Shown in pieces: positions 25,862 through 35,184 of a DNA stretch of 64,000 nucleotides. The notes below the pieces were generated by a model, which searched no databases, was not told the DNA's origin, and saw nothing but the letters and a program-made list of their open reading frames with translations. The first letter of the stretch is position 1. Each line of letters starts with the position of its first letter. The stretch is from Extibacter muris (lineage in GTDB: Bacteria; Bacillota; Clostridia; Lachnospirales; Lachnospiraceae), in assembly GCF_004345005.1 (NCBI RefSeq), contig NZ_SMMX01000003.1, positions 124,001-188,000 on the forward strand. The letters are read 5' to 3'. The position numbers were made by a program, and so were the translations under genes.

Positions 25862-27168
25862 GAAGACGAATACAGAAGAGCATGATACTGGTGATATTCA
25901 CAACGCTGCTCATATCCTATGCGGTGATGACCGCGGTCGTATACCGGCAGACGGTGGACCTCCTTGAGGACGAGACGAGGCAGGAAGCGGATTATATACG
26001 GGCTGCGGTCAAGACTGCCGGCACGGCATATCTCGAGGAGATGGACGCCGTCAGAAAGAATACGCGCGTGACGCTCATAGGCGGCGACGGGCATGTGCTC
26101 TACGATTCCAAGGAAGATGAGTACACGCTTGAGAACCACAAGGACAGGCCGGAGGTAAAGGAAGCCCTTCGTGATGGAAGCGGGCAGGATATCCGGCAGT
26201 CGGATACGCTCGGCAAGGAAATGTTCTACTACGCCCTTCGGATGCCGGACGGTACGGTGCTCAGAGTATCCAAGACGATTGACAATGCATTCCGTATGGC
26301 AGTCCACGTACTGCCTGTGATGGGAGGCCTTGCCGCTGCCATGCTGCTCTTTGCCTGGGGACTGTCCAGATGGCAGGTGCACAGGCTGATCCGCCCGGTG
26401 AACGAGCTGAATCTGGAACACCCGCTGGATAATGATGTGTATGAGGAGCTGAGACCGTTGCTTGAAAGCATTGACAGACAGAACAAAGAAAAAGATGCCG
26501 TCGCCAATATGCGCAAAGAGTTTTCTGCTAATGTGTCCCATGAGCTGAAGACACCATTGACGTCCATATCCGGCTACGCCGAGATTATGAAAAACGGACT
26601 GGTAAAGCCGGAAGACATCGGAGTCTTTTCTGAACGGATATATAATGAGGCAAGCAGGCTCATCACGCTTGTGGAAGATATCATCAAGCTGTCCAGGCTG
26701 GATGAAGGCAAAGTGGAGATAGAGAAGGAAGATGTCAACCTGTATGAGCTCACAAGGGAAATCTGCAGCAGGCTCTCTCCACAGGCATCGTCCCGGAATG
26801 TCCATATAGAAGTGACCGGTGAACCGGTCATCTGCCGGGGGATCCGCCAGATACTCGACGAAATGATTTACAACATATGTGAGAATGCTGTAAAATATAA
26901 CCGGGAGGGCGGCTCCGTAGCCGTGTGGGTCGGCAGCACGCTGAAAGGAAAGAAAGTCATAGTGACGGATACCGGAATCGGCATTCCGAAAGAGGAGCAG
27001 GAACGTATATTTGAACGGTTCTACAGAGTGGACAAAAGCCATTCCAAAGAGAGCGGAGGCACCGGTCTCGGCCTATCTATCGTAAAGCATGGCGCAATGA
27101 TACATGAGGCCGGCATCCGTGTCGAGAGCGAGCCAGGAAAAGGGACGAAGATGGAGCTGACATTTTAA
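25858..27168 (+). CDS. phoR: PhoR-type sensor histidine kinase
   Basis: A 436-residue membrane kinase: helix 1 (about 9-28), an extracytoplasmic domain of about 120 residues, helix 2 (about 145-166), a linker, then the HisKA box VSHELKTPLTSISGYAE, N-box ENAVKYN, G-boxes DTGIGIP and GGTGLGLSI. The start overlaps the phoP stop by four bases (ATGA). It has no PAS domain, unlike many PhoR proteins. It presumably senses phosphate status through PhoU and the Pst complex. Confidence 0.9.
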   Translation: MRRRIQKSMILVIFTTLLISYAVMTAVVYRQTVDLLEDETRQEADYIRAAVKTAGTAYLEEMDAVRKNTRVTLIGGDGHVLYDSKEDEYTLENHKDRPEVKEALRDGSGQDIRQSDTLGKEMFYYALRMPDGTVLRVSKTIDNAFRMAVHVLPVMGGLAAAMLLFAWGLSRWQVHRLIRPVNELNLEHPLDNDVYEELRPLLESIDRQNKEKDAVANMRKEFSANVSHELKTPLTSISGYAEIMKNGLVKPEDIGVFSERIYNEASRLITLVEDIIKLSRLDEGKVEIEKEDVNLYELTREICSRLSPQASSRNVHIEVTGEPVICRGIRQILDEMIYNICENAVKYNREGGSVAVWVGSTLKGKKVIVTDTGIGIPKEEQERIFERFYRVDKSHSKESGGTGLGLSIVKHGAMIHEAGIRVESEPGKGTKMELTF

Positions 27169-27209
27169 CAGTCCCGGTTCATCCCTGCCAACGGGAAGGA
27201 GTATTGCTA

Positions 27210-27902
27210 ATGGGTAACATATTACTGCTGGAAGATGATGAGAGCCTGAGCAGGGGCATCAGCTTAAAGCTTCAGAAAGAAGGATATCATGTGCTGTGCG
27301 CTTCCGGAGCAGGGGAAGCGCACAAGCTGTTTGCAGGTAATGAGATAGACCTTATCATCAGCGATATAACGCTGGAGGATGGAAACGGCCTTGACTTCTG
27401 CCGGGAAATACGCAGGGTCAGCGATGTATTCATTCTCTTTCTTACTGCGCTGGACCAGGAGGTGGATATCGTGAACGGATATGATACGGGTGCGGATGAC
27501 TATATCACCAAGCCGTTCAGCCTGATGGTGCTTATCTCAAAAGTCCACGCTTTTATGCGCAGGAAGGAGCGCACAGATACCGAGCGGACCGTATTGACAG
27601 CCGGCGGCGTCACTTTAGACTGTAAGGAGATGAAGGTGTATGTCGAGGGGCAGGAGGCTTCTCTGAGCAGAAAGGAGATGCAGCTTCTGGCACATTTCCT
27701 GGAGCATCCGAAGCAGATTATCTCAAAAGAACAGCTGCTGGAGGCCGTCTGGGATGTGGACGGCCAGTTCGTAGACGACAATACGGTGCCGGTCAACATA
27801 AGCAGGCTGAAAAAGAAGCTTGCCGGAAACGGCGGTGACGACTATATCAAAAATATAAGGGGAATCGGATACCTATGGACGACAGACGTATTGAAAAAGT
27901 AA
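27210..27902 (+). CDS. OmpR-family response regulator of an ABC-transporter module
   Basis: A 230-residue regulator with receiver motifs EDDES, LIISDITLEDG (phosphoacceptor Asp) and ITKPFS, and a winged-helix domain (LSRKEMQLLAHFLEHPK, NTVPVNISRLKKKL). The start at 27210 follows GAAGGAG at the right distance; a TTG two codons upstream is less well placed. It forms a module with the kinase and ABC transporter downstream, as in Bce-like peptide-resistance systems. It likely controls those transporter genes. Confidence 0.88.
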   Translation: MGNILLLEDDESLSRGISLKLQKEGYHVLCASGAGEAHKLFAGNEIDLIISDITLEDGNGLDFCREIRRVSDVFILFLTALDQEVDIVNGYDTGADDYITKPFSLMVLISKVHAFMRRKERTDTERTVLTAGGVTLDCKEMKVYVEGQEASLSRKEMQLLAHFLEHPKQIISKEQLLEAVWDVDGQFVDDNTVPVNISRLKKKLAGNGGDDYIKNIRGIGYLWTTDVLKK

Positions 27903-28960
27903 TGGGACGAAGAGAGAGAGGATATATCTGGCTGGAAAAGGAACTTCGCCTCAACATGCTGATAACGACGCTGCTCCTATTGGCGTTCTTCGCATTGATG
28001 TATATGTTAAGCCCCCAGATCAGGTACTTCTGGCAGTTCCTGACCGGAGCCGTCGTGGCAAATGGAATATGGCAATATATCAAATACAGAAAAGAATACC
28101 TGAATTATATCCATATAGCCGGTTATCTGGAACAATTTGAAGAAGGGAACTATGAGTACCGCACAGAGACGGATTACATGAAAGCAGGAATCCATTCTCA
28201 GATTACGGAGCAGCTGGAACGGATGGGCAGTGCATTTGGAAGGCTGAGGTCCGGCCTAGTAGAAGAAAAGGAAAATACGAAGGCGTTCGTGACGGATATC
28301 TCTCATCAGCTGAAGACACCGGTAGCGGCGCTTTCCATGTGCTTCGAGCTGCTGGAGGATTCAGATGTTACAGACGAGGAGCGCGCGGAGTTCTCGTCAA
28401 GAGGTTCCAGAGAGATTAAGAAGCTCAAGTATCTGACCGAAACGCTGACAAACCTTTCCAGAATGGAGGCGGGCATGATACAGATACATCCGGCACAGGC
28501 AAGCCTCAAAGAGACGCTCGTGCGCGCGGTGAACGGCGTATATCTGAAAGCGAATACAAAAGATATCGGGATAGAAATGGAAGACTTTGAAGACATGCAG
28601 CTTCCCCACGATACAAAATGGACGGCGGAAGCATTTGCAAATGTACTGGACAACGCGGTGAAGTATTCACCGGGCGGAACGAAGGTCCGAATCAGCGTAT
28701 ATCCACAGCTGTCCTATGTGTTCGTAGAGATAGAGGATGAAGGTATCGGCATTCCAAAAGAAGAGTACCAGAACATCTTCAAGAGGTTCTACCGTGGCAG
28801 CAGGCCTGAAGTGGAGTCGTGCGAAGGGGCAGGCGTAGGCCTGTATATTGTAAGGCAGATTCTGGAAGAACAGGGAGGAAGCATAAGAGCCATGGCGGGG
28901 AAGACATGCGGGACCATATTCCAGATGACGCTGCCGAAGAAGACTTACCGGCAAGAATAA
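27875..28960 (+). CDS. Sensor histidine kinase with minimal sensor loop
   Basis: A 361-residue kinase. Two membrane helices near residues 28-45 and 49-67 are separated by only a few residues, so there is no extracytoplasmic sensor domain. This is typical of intramembrane-sensing kinases that listen to an ABC transporter. HisKA box is DISHQLKTPVAALSM, N-box NVLDNAVKYSPGG, G-boxes DEGIGIPKEE and GVGLYIV. It overlaps the regulator gene by 28 bases. An alternative in-frame ATG at 27902 would remove nine residues. Confidence 0.88.
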   Translation: MDDRRIEKVMGRRERGYIWLEKELRLNMLITTLLLLAFFALMYMLSPQIRYFWQFLTGAVVANGIWQYIKYRKEYLNYIHIAGYLEQFEEGNYEYRTETDYMKAGIHSQITEQLERMGSAFGRLRSGLVEEKENTKAFVTDISHQLKTPVAALSMCFELLEDSDVTDEERAEFSSRGSREIKKLKYLTETLTNLSRMEAGMIQIHPAQASLKETLVRAVNGVYLKANTKDIGIEMEDFEDMQLPHDTKWTAEAFANVLDNAVKYSPGGTKVRISVYPQLSYVFVEIEDEGIGIPKEEYQNIFKRFYRGSRPEVESCEGAGVGLYIVRQILEEQGGSIRAMAGKTCGTIFQMTLPKKTYRQE

Positions 28961-29075
28961 CAAAACTGTTATGTTTTCTGAAAGGTTCTCGTAAGGTTCC
29001 TGTATTATGATGTGTAGAGAACAGATAGCGCAGAAGCTGGCTGGCATTGATAATAAGGCAGGAAGGAGTTATATT

Positions 29076-29744
29076 ATGAGAGCAATCTTAGAGACAGTAG
29101 ATCTGGTAAAATATTATGGAGAAGGTGAGAATACGGTCCGGGCAATCGACCATACGAGCCTTAGCGTACAGGGAGGAGAATTCACGGCCATCGTTGGACG
29201 GTCCGGTTCCGGCAAGAGTACGCTCCTCCATATGCTCGGCGGCCTGGATCGTCCGGATTCCGGAAAAGTATATATCGAAGGCAGGGATATCTTTGCATTG
29301 AAGGATGAACGTCTTGCAGTGTTCAGAAGAAGAAAGATCGGATTCATATTCCAGGACTATAATCTGATGCCGGCCCTGAACGTGTGGGAGAATATCGTGC
29401 TCCCCATCGGTCTTGACGGCAAGAAGGTGAACCAGGATTTCGTGATGGATATCGTCAAAAGCATAGGGATGGAAGATAAGCTTCATTCCCTTCCGAACAC
29501 GCTGTCAGGAGGACAGAAGCAGCGTGTTGCCATTGCGCGTGCGCTGGCTTCAAAGCCGGCCATCATCCTTGCAGACGAACCAACGGGGAATCTGGATTCC
29601 AAGACGGAGATGGAGGTCATATCCATTCTGAAAAACTGTGTCAATAAATACGGACAGACACTCGTCATGATAACCCATGACGAGACGATTGCCCAGATGG
29701 CGGACCGGGTAATCATTATCGCTGACGGCAAGGTGGTGAAGTAG
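29076..29744 (+). CDS. ABC transporter ATP-binding protein (FtsX-type exporter)
   Basis: A 222-residue ATPase of the MacB/LolD/BceA group: Walker A GRSGSGKST, Q-loop IFQDYNLMPALNVWEN, signature LSGGQKQRVAIARALA, Walker B IILADEPTGNLDSKT, H-loop MITHDE. GGAAGGAGTTATATT precedes ATG 29076; the open frame upstream to 29007 has no site. It directly precedes its permease and follows the two-component pair, separated by about 115 bases that may hold the transporter promoter. The substrate is probably an antimicrobial peptide or lipid, by analogy. Confidence 0.92.
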   Translation: MRAILETVDLVKYYGEGENTVRAIDHTSLSVQGGEFTAIVGRSGSGKSTLLHMLGGLDRPDSGKVYIEGRDIFALKDERLAVFRRRKIGFIFQDYNLMPALNVWENIVLPIGLDGKKVNQDFVMDIVKSIGMEDKLHSLPNTLSGGQKQRVAIARALASKPAIILADEPTGNLDSKTEMEVISILKNCVNKYGQTLVMITHDETIAQMADRVIIIADGKVVK

Positions 29745-32231
29745 ATGAACATTATTACGAAGACAGCACTTGCCAATTTTAGGAGCAACCGGAGCAGGAA
29801 CATACTGATAGGTGTCGCTATCGCACTGACCGCCATGCTGCTCACTACCGTACCGACTGTCGTATTCGGTACGATTGACCTCCGGTTTGCGGCTGTGGAT
29901 AATGTATATCCGACATTCCACGGCATGTTCCGTAATGTAGACGAGAAGTCGGCAGACAAGATGCTTGATGATGCACGGCTTACCGATACAGGGCTGAGGG
30001 AGGACGCCGCATATATGATATGCGACGGCACGGATGCCAATATATCTATGGTCTACTGCGATGATAATACGGTTAAGCTGAACCGGCTCAAGCTCGAAGA
30101 AGGAAAGATGCCGGAAAGGGCGGATGAGATAGTCGTTTCCGAAGGACTATTAAAAGTGATGGGATTGACGGGAGGAATCGGGGACAAGATTACCGTTCCT
30201 TTCCAGCCGGTCAAAGCCGGAGGGCTTGGCCAGGCGATGAAAAAGGAGTTTACGATAACAGGCCTGACGAAAGACTCGGAAGAGGCAGAGAGCAGAAATA
30301 TCTATTCTTCGCTAGTCTCAGGGGCATTTACGGAAGAAATCATCTCCGAAGGAGAGCATGAGTACAGGGTATATTTCTCCATCGCGGATGCAAAAGGTAA
30401 GACGACGGATGTCATAAAAGACAGCATGGAGGAAGTAGGAAAGAGCTATGGCATCGGTAAAGAAGATATCGTTGACAATTCGGAATACTTGATGGCCAAC
30501 TATGTAGATCCCGCTATGTACGGGGGGATGATCATCCTGATGGCCGTCATCGTTCTGGCCGGGGTTCTTACGATTTGCAGCATCTACTATGTATCTATGA
30601 TGAACAAGGTGCAGGAATATGGCAAATTAAAGGCAATTGGCTCCACCAGACGGCAGATCAGGCAGCTCGTGTTCCGTGAGGGCTTTGCGGTAGCAGCGGC
30701 AGCGATACCCGTGGGACTGATACTCGGCCTGGGGACGGGTATGCTTCTTGTGCATGGAATGGTCAGGTCAGGACTTGCGTCTGAAAATGAGATGGCGAAT
30801 GAGATGAAACGTGTGATGGCGGCCGGGGATATCTCGCTTATCAAGCCATGGATACTGCTTCTGGCCGCCGCCGTCGCACTTGTCTCCGTCTATATCTCCC
30901 TGCTTCTTCCGATGCGGAAGGCAGCCAAGATATCTGCCATCGAGGCAATCCGTTTCCAGGGGACGGATAAGAAGAATAAGAAAAAGCGCCGGAAAGGCTA
31001 TGCAGAGCTGAATATCCGAAAGCTTACGTCCTCCAATCTGGGCAGAAACAAGAAACGTACGACCGCTACCATCGTCACGCTCGGCATAACCGGAATCCTG
31101 TTCGTAGTCGTTGCGACGATATTAAGCTGTATGAATCCAAAGTCAATGACCATGGACTCCATCCGCGGAGATGTGGAGATTACGCTTAACAGTGAGAGCG
31201 GCAATGAGATGCACCCGGAGCGGGAACGGAAGAATATCCAGAAAAATAATCCGCTTACCGAAGAATTGAAAAAGCAGATTGAAACATTGGATGGAGTGGA
31301 ACGAGTAGAAACTTATACAGGCGTAAGCGCAAGCCTGGAAGAGCTCCAAGAAGATGACGGAAGGCCCCTTGATACAGCTCTGGGCGGACTGAGCGAAGCG
31401 GCGATGGGAGAATTGGAACGCTATGTAACGGACGGGTCTCTGGATGACGAAAGTCTGATGGACGGCACAGGCATCATCTTGAGCGGGTCATATATAATAG
31501 CATATCCGGGTGCCGACTGGAAGGCAGGTGATAAGGTGCATCTGAACATAAAAGACGGCGACGATATCATAAAAAAAGAATATAAGATAGCGGCTATCGT
31601 GGATGCACCGAACGGCCTGGCCGGGAGCGGCTTTACGCTGCCGTCGTCCGTGCTGGAGGACCTCTGTAAAAATAACGTGACAGATGACTTTATTATATTT
31701 ACGGAAAAAAGTAAGGTAGACGCGGTGACGAAGGAGATAAGAGCGATTGTAGAAGGCCAGGAATTCCTTGCGATGAACACGTGGAAGGATGCATATGAAC
31801 AGTCGGAAAAGAACATCGGCTATATGCTGTACGGCTGCTACGGCCTGCTGTTTGTATTCGGCCTTGTCAGCATACTGAATCTTGTCAATACGATGATTAA
31901 CAGTGTCTATATAAGACGCCGGGAGCTTGGAGTCCTTCAGGCAATCGGACTGTCCGGAAGGCAGACGGTGCGTATGCTGCAGCTGGAGGGGCTGTTCTAC
32001 ACGGCAGGTACGCTACTGCTATCCGTTGGAGCCGGCAGCATCGCAGGATATGGCTGCTTCCTCTGGGCCAAAGCAGAGAGCATCATGTCCATCAGGACAT
32101 ATGAATACCCGACCGTGCCGGTCATAATACTGGCAGTCATTATCCTTGTGGTCCAGGTATTGATAACCTATATGGTAAACAACAGCTTCAAGAAACAGAG
32201 CCTTATAGACCGTATCAGGTTTGCGGAGTAA
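29745..32231 (+). CDS. FtsX-family ABC transporter permease, duplicated
   Basis: An 828-residue permease made of two FtsX-like halves. Each half has a first helix, a large extracytoplasmic domain and three closing helices. Half 1 ends about residue 400 with LPMRKAAKISAIEAIRF, half 2 with NNSFKKQSLIDRIRFAE. The pattern VQEYGKLKAIGSTRRQIRQL and RRRELGVLQAIGLSGRQTVR marks the cytoplasmic coupling helix in each half. It starts one base after the ATPase stop. Eight helices distinguish it from the ten-helix BceB family, so the module is Bce-like in organisation only. Confidence 0.9.
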   Translation: MNIITKTALANFRSNRSRNILIGVAIALTAMLLTTVPTVVFGTIDLRFAAVDNVYPTFHGMFRNVDEKSADKMLDDARLTDTGLREDAAYMICDGTDANISMVYCDDNTVKLNRLKLEEGKMPERADEIVVSEGLLKVMGLTGGIGDKITVPFQPVKAGGLGQAMKKEFTITGLTKDSEEAESRNIYSSLVSGAFTEEIISEGEHEYRVYFSIADAKGKTTDVIKDSMEEVGKSYGIGKEDIVDNSEYLMANYVDPAMYGGMIILMAVIVLAGVLTICSIYYVSMMNKVQEYGKLKAIGSTRRQIRQLVFREGFAVAAAAIPVGLILGLGTGMLLVHGMVRSGLASENEMANEMKRVMAAGDISLIKPWILLLAAAVALVSVYISLLLPMRKAAKISAIEAIRFQGTDKKNKKKRRKGYAELNIRKLTSSNLGRNKKRTTATIVTLGITGILFVVVATILSCMNPKSMTMDSIRGDVEITLNSESGNEMHPERERKNIQKNNPLTEELKKQIETLDGVERVETYTGVSASLEELQEDDGRPLDTALGGLSEAAMGELERYVTDGSLDDESLMDGTGIILSGSYIIAYPGADWKAGDKVHLNIKDGDDIIKKEYKIAAIVDAPNGLAGSGFTLPSSVLEDLCKNNVTDDFIIFTEKSKVDAVTKEIRAIVEGQEFLAMNTWKDAYEQSEKNIGYMLYGCYGLLFVFGLVSILNLVNTMINSVYIRRRELGVLQAIGLSGRQTVRMLQLEGLFYTAGTLLLSVGAGSIAGYGCFLWAKAESIMSIRTYEYPTVPVIILAVIILVVQVLITYMVNNSFKKQSLIDRIRFAE

Positions 32232-32470
32232 CTGGGGGGTTAGCAAAGTGGCTGCGGGCTGGGAGCCGGGTGGCATCTGCTCCGATGCGTACGAGGCTTC
32301 GACTAGTCCACGGCCTCCTAACTTTGCGGCAGAGTCGCTGATAGCAGCTCATCTCCCACAAACCAGGGATTCCGGGACGGATTCTCCGCCTCTTACGCTT
32401 ACACCTGCGCATCTCCCACCCAGCTCCCCGTCCGCTATCTACTTCACTTAACAAGGGCGAGGGCGGCTGT
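32232..32470. other. Non-coding spacer with imperfect inverted structure
   Basis: About 240 bases after the permease without a convincing gene. CATCTCCCAC occurs twice (near 32351 and 32410). GGGTGGGAG/CTCCCACCC- and GCAAAGT/ACTTTGC-type complementary words suggest folding. I cannot assign a function. Confidence 0.35.
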
Positions 32471-32746
32471 GTGGCGTTACTGGCCAGCGGATGGCCGCCG
32501 GCTGCATGGGGCGTCGTGGCCTATCTCGCAATCGGCTGTACATGCATCGCCTATCTGCTGCAGAATACCGCAGTTGCCTAGGTTTCCTCACAGACGGTCT
32601 CTATGCTCCAGACATCACAGCCTGTCGCGACTGCGGTATTCTCCTTTCTCATACTGGGCGAACTGCTTACTGTAAAAGGGTATATCGGAGCGGCGACGAT
32701 ACTGGTATGCATTTTGGCGCAAAGTGTATTTGCCAGGCAGCGCTAA
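32471..32746 (+). pseudogene. EamA/DMT exporter, C-terminal remnant
   Basis: In one frame the sequence reads LLASGWPPAAWGVVAYLAIG, then CTCIAYLLQNTAVA, an in-frame TAG at 32579-32581, then VSSQTVSMLQTSQPVATAVF and SFLILGELLTVKGYIGAATI, ending in TAA at 32744. This is the last two or three helices of a drug/metabolite transporter, with the usual ALLQ-type core and a premature stop. The N-terminal two thirds are missing. It is a relic. Confidence 0.85.
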
Positions 32747-32799
32747 AGATTTATAATAAAAAACCGTTTACATGTACGGGTACCTGGGGAAGTGTCTTA

Positions 32800-34166
32800 A
32801 TGAGTAGAAGAAATATAGTGGTCAGTATAATCTGTGCATTATTATGCTGTACGGGAGTAACTGTTATCTTTGAAAGATATCAGTCATGGACCAACCAGGC
32901 TTTCGACGAGCTGGCAGCGGAGAATATAAAGGCATATTCCGACAGCCAGAATACGGAAGTCACAGCCAGGGTAGAGAATGTCAGGACAACGTTGAAAACG
33001 ATAGCCGAGATGATACGGCAGCGGGAAGAGGCAGGAGAAGGTACGGAAGGTCTGGAAGAATATTTTGATGCGGTGAGCAGCAATGAGGACAAAGTAGAAG
33101 CTTTGAAAGAAAATATCGCGGAAAAGAAACAGCTTACAATGACTGGATTATCCTGAATGTATTCCATTCCAAAGAGATGAACAAGTATGTCTTGACGCTG
33201 GAAGATAACGGAAAAAAGATGACCGCCCTGTTGATCGGCCTGGCGGCAGTTACGGTATTGCTTGTGGCGGGCATCGTCTACCACGGCAATAAGGAGCACC
33301 GTTTTGAACGGATACGTACAGCGCTTCTGACTAATTTCAGCGATATGATCCTGTGCGAATACGACAGGAACAAAGATGTGCTCAGATGTACCTCGAATAT
33401 ATCCAGGGTGTTGGCGGTGGAGCAGACGCAGATAACTGATTTTAAGCAGTTTATAGCTGATTCGGGGCTCGTCCATCCTCAGGACCATCTTGTGCTGGAA
33501 GATATGATCAAGCGGCATCTGAAGGAAGGGGAGACGGAAAAGTACGAAGTACGGCTTAAGGCAAAGGGGAATGCATATATCTGGTGCAGGCTTGATATCG
33601 TAAGTATAGGAAGCAAAAGGAAACGGATTCTGGTAATTAAAGTTACGGACATCTCCGGTGAGAAGAAGAAGGAGATGGCGCTTATGCGGAAGGCACAGAG
33701 GGATACGTTGTCCGGTCTGCTGAACAGAGGGGCATTCAAGGATCAGGTGTCTGAATATATCAGGCAGAGCCAGGGAGGCTGCCTGTTTTTGATAGACTTG
33801 GATAATTTCAAAGATATCAACGACAGATACGGACACCTTGCCGGAGATGAAAGCATCCGGAAGGTCGGGGAGGTGCTCCGGGCCTGCTTCAGTGCGAGGG
33901 ATGTGATAGGACGCTACGGGGGGGTTGATTTTTTTGCATTCGTACCGGGCAGGATGAGCCGGGATATTATAGACGGACGGGCGGCAGATGTCATCAGAGC
34001 GGTTGAAAAGATTACGCTCGAGGAGGCGCCGGACCTGCACTTTACCTGCAGCATAGGGATCGTAAGTTGTGAGGAAGGCAGCAGCTTCCGTGAATGTCTG
34101 AAACATGCGGATGAGGCCATGTATGAGGCCAAAAGCAGAGGGAAGAATTCATGGATTGTACAATAA
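32800..34166 (+). pseudogene. Membrane GGDEF-domain protein, deleted and with degenerate active site
   Basis: The 5' part (32800-33156) encodes an N-terminal helix (VVSIICALLCCTGVTVIFE) and a helical sensor start. The 3' part, in another frame from about 33142 (WIILNVFHSKEM), has a second helix (LLIGLAAVTVLLVAGIVYH), a PAS-like region and a GGDEF domain with LFLIDLDNFKDINDRYGHLA. The sensor domain is shortened and the frame broken near 33100-33150. The catalytic loop reads RYGGVDFFAF in place of RxGGDEF, so even the intact ancestor could not make cyclic di-GMP normally. A free-standing 3' product (ATG 33177) is possible but lacks the N-terminal helix. Confidence 0.85.
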
Positions 34167-34277
34167 GCACTGTACAATGGGCGGTGATTTCGATATAATT
34201 ATTATGCAGTTATCCGCATAGGGGTGTGCGGTATGACAATAATATCCGCGTCAAGCGGCAAGGAGGTTTTTCTAGAG

Positions 34278-35162
34278 ATGGAAATCAGAGAAGGCTATAT
34301 GCCATTTAAAGAGTACAAGACGTATTACCGGATTGTAGGAAAGAAGACAGGGAAAAAGAAACCGCTGGTTCTGCTCCACGGCGGACCCGGATCCACACAT
34401 AATTATTTTGAAGTGCTGGACCGCCTCGCTGAAGAAGACGGTCGGGAGCTTGTCATGTATGACCAGATCGGCTGCGGCGAGTCTTACGTAGAGAACCGCC
34501 CGGACTTGTGGACGGCAAAGACCTGGATTGAAGAGCTTGCAGCACTCAGAGAGCATCTGGGACTTGACGAGATGCATCTGCTCGGCCAGTCATGGGGAGG
34601 CATGCTTCTTCTGGACTATGTGTGCAACCATAAGCCTGCGGGCCTTAAGAGCCTTATCCTGTCGAGTACGCTGCCGGCATCCTGGATGTGGGGAGTAGAG
34701 CAGCATCGGATGATCAAGGAGCTGCCGCAGGAGATGCAGGACGCTATTGAGAAAGCGACGACGTCAGGAGACTACAGCGATCCGGTATATGCAGCAGCGG
34801 AGACCGAATACATGCTGCGCCATGCCGCAGGTGCGGTGACAGATGATTCTCCGGAATGCCTGAGACGTCCGGTGCAGAAAGGCGGAGAAGCATATGTAAC
34901 CGGATGGGGACCGAATGAATTTACGCCGATGGGAACGCTGAAAGACTATGATGTGACGGAGCAGCTCAAAGATATCAAAGAGCCGTCTCTCGTCATCAAC
35001 GGAGGGAACGACCTGTGCACGCCGTACATTGCAAAGTACATGTACGACCGGATTCCAAACTCCAGGTGGGAGCTGTTCCAGTTCTGCCGCCATATGTGCT
35101 TTGTCGAGGACAATGACAGATATGTAGAGCTTATGAAAGAATGGCTGAATGCCAACGATTGA
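34278..35162 (+). CDS. Proline iminopeptidase-family alpha/beta hydrolase
   Basis: A 294-residue hydrolase, the length of tricorn-associated proline iminopeptidases. The oxyanion motif HGGPG is at 34-38, nucleophile elbow GQSWGG with Ser105, acid in NGGNDLCTP and His in FCRHMCFVE near the end. It should release N-terminal proline or other small residues from peptides. AAGGAGG upstream supports ATG 34278; earlier in-frame starts (34224, 34233) have no site. It is followed by a DMT transporter gene starting 22 bases after its stop. Confidence 0.9.
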   Translation: MEIREGYMPFKEYKTYYRIVGKKTGKKKPLVLLHGGPGSTHNYFEVLDRLAEEDGRELVMYDQIGCGESYVENRPDLWTAKTWIEELAALREHLGLDEMHLLGQSWGGMLLLDYVCNHKPAGLKSLILSSTLPASWMWGVEQHRMIKELPQEMQDAIEKATTSGDYSDPVYAAAETEYMLRHAAGAVTDDSPECLRRPVQKGGEAYVTGWGPNEFTPMGTLKDYDVTEQLKDIKEPSLVINGGNDLCTPYIAKYMYDRIPNSRWELFQFCRHMCFVEDNDRYVELMKEWLNAND

Positions 35163-35184
35163 TGACAATCAGGAAAGAAAGAAG

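Noticed and set aside
25543-27042. Open frame of 499 codons on the minus strand across phoP-phoR
   Set aside because: It is antisense to two clear genes with standard motifs, has no ribosome binding site and encodes a His/Arg-rich, low-sense protein. It is a by-product of codon bias.
32491-32799. An N-terminal extension of the GGDEF fragment to 32491
   Set aside because: That stretch is the DMT exporter remnant read in the wrong frame.
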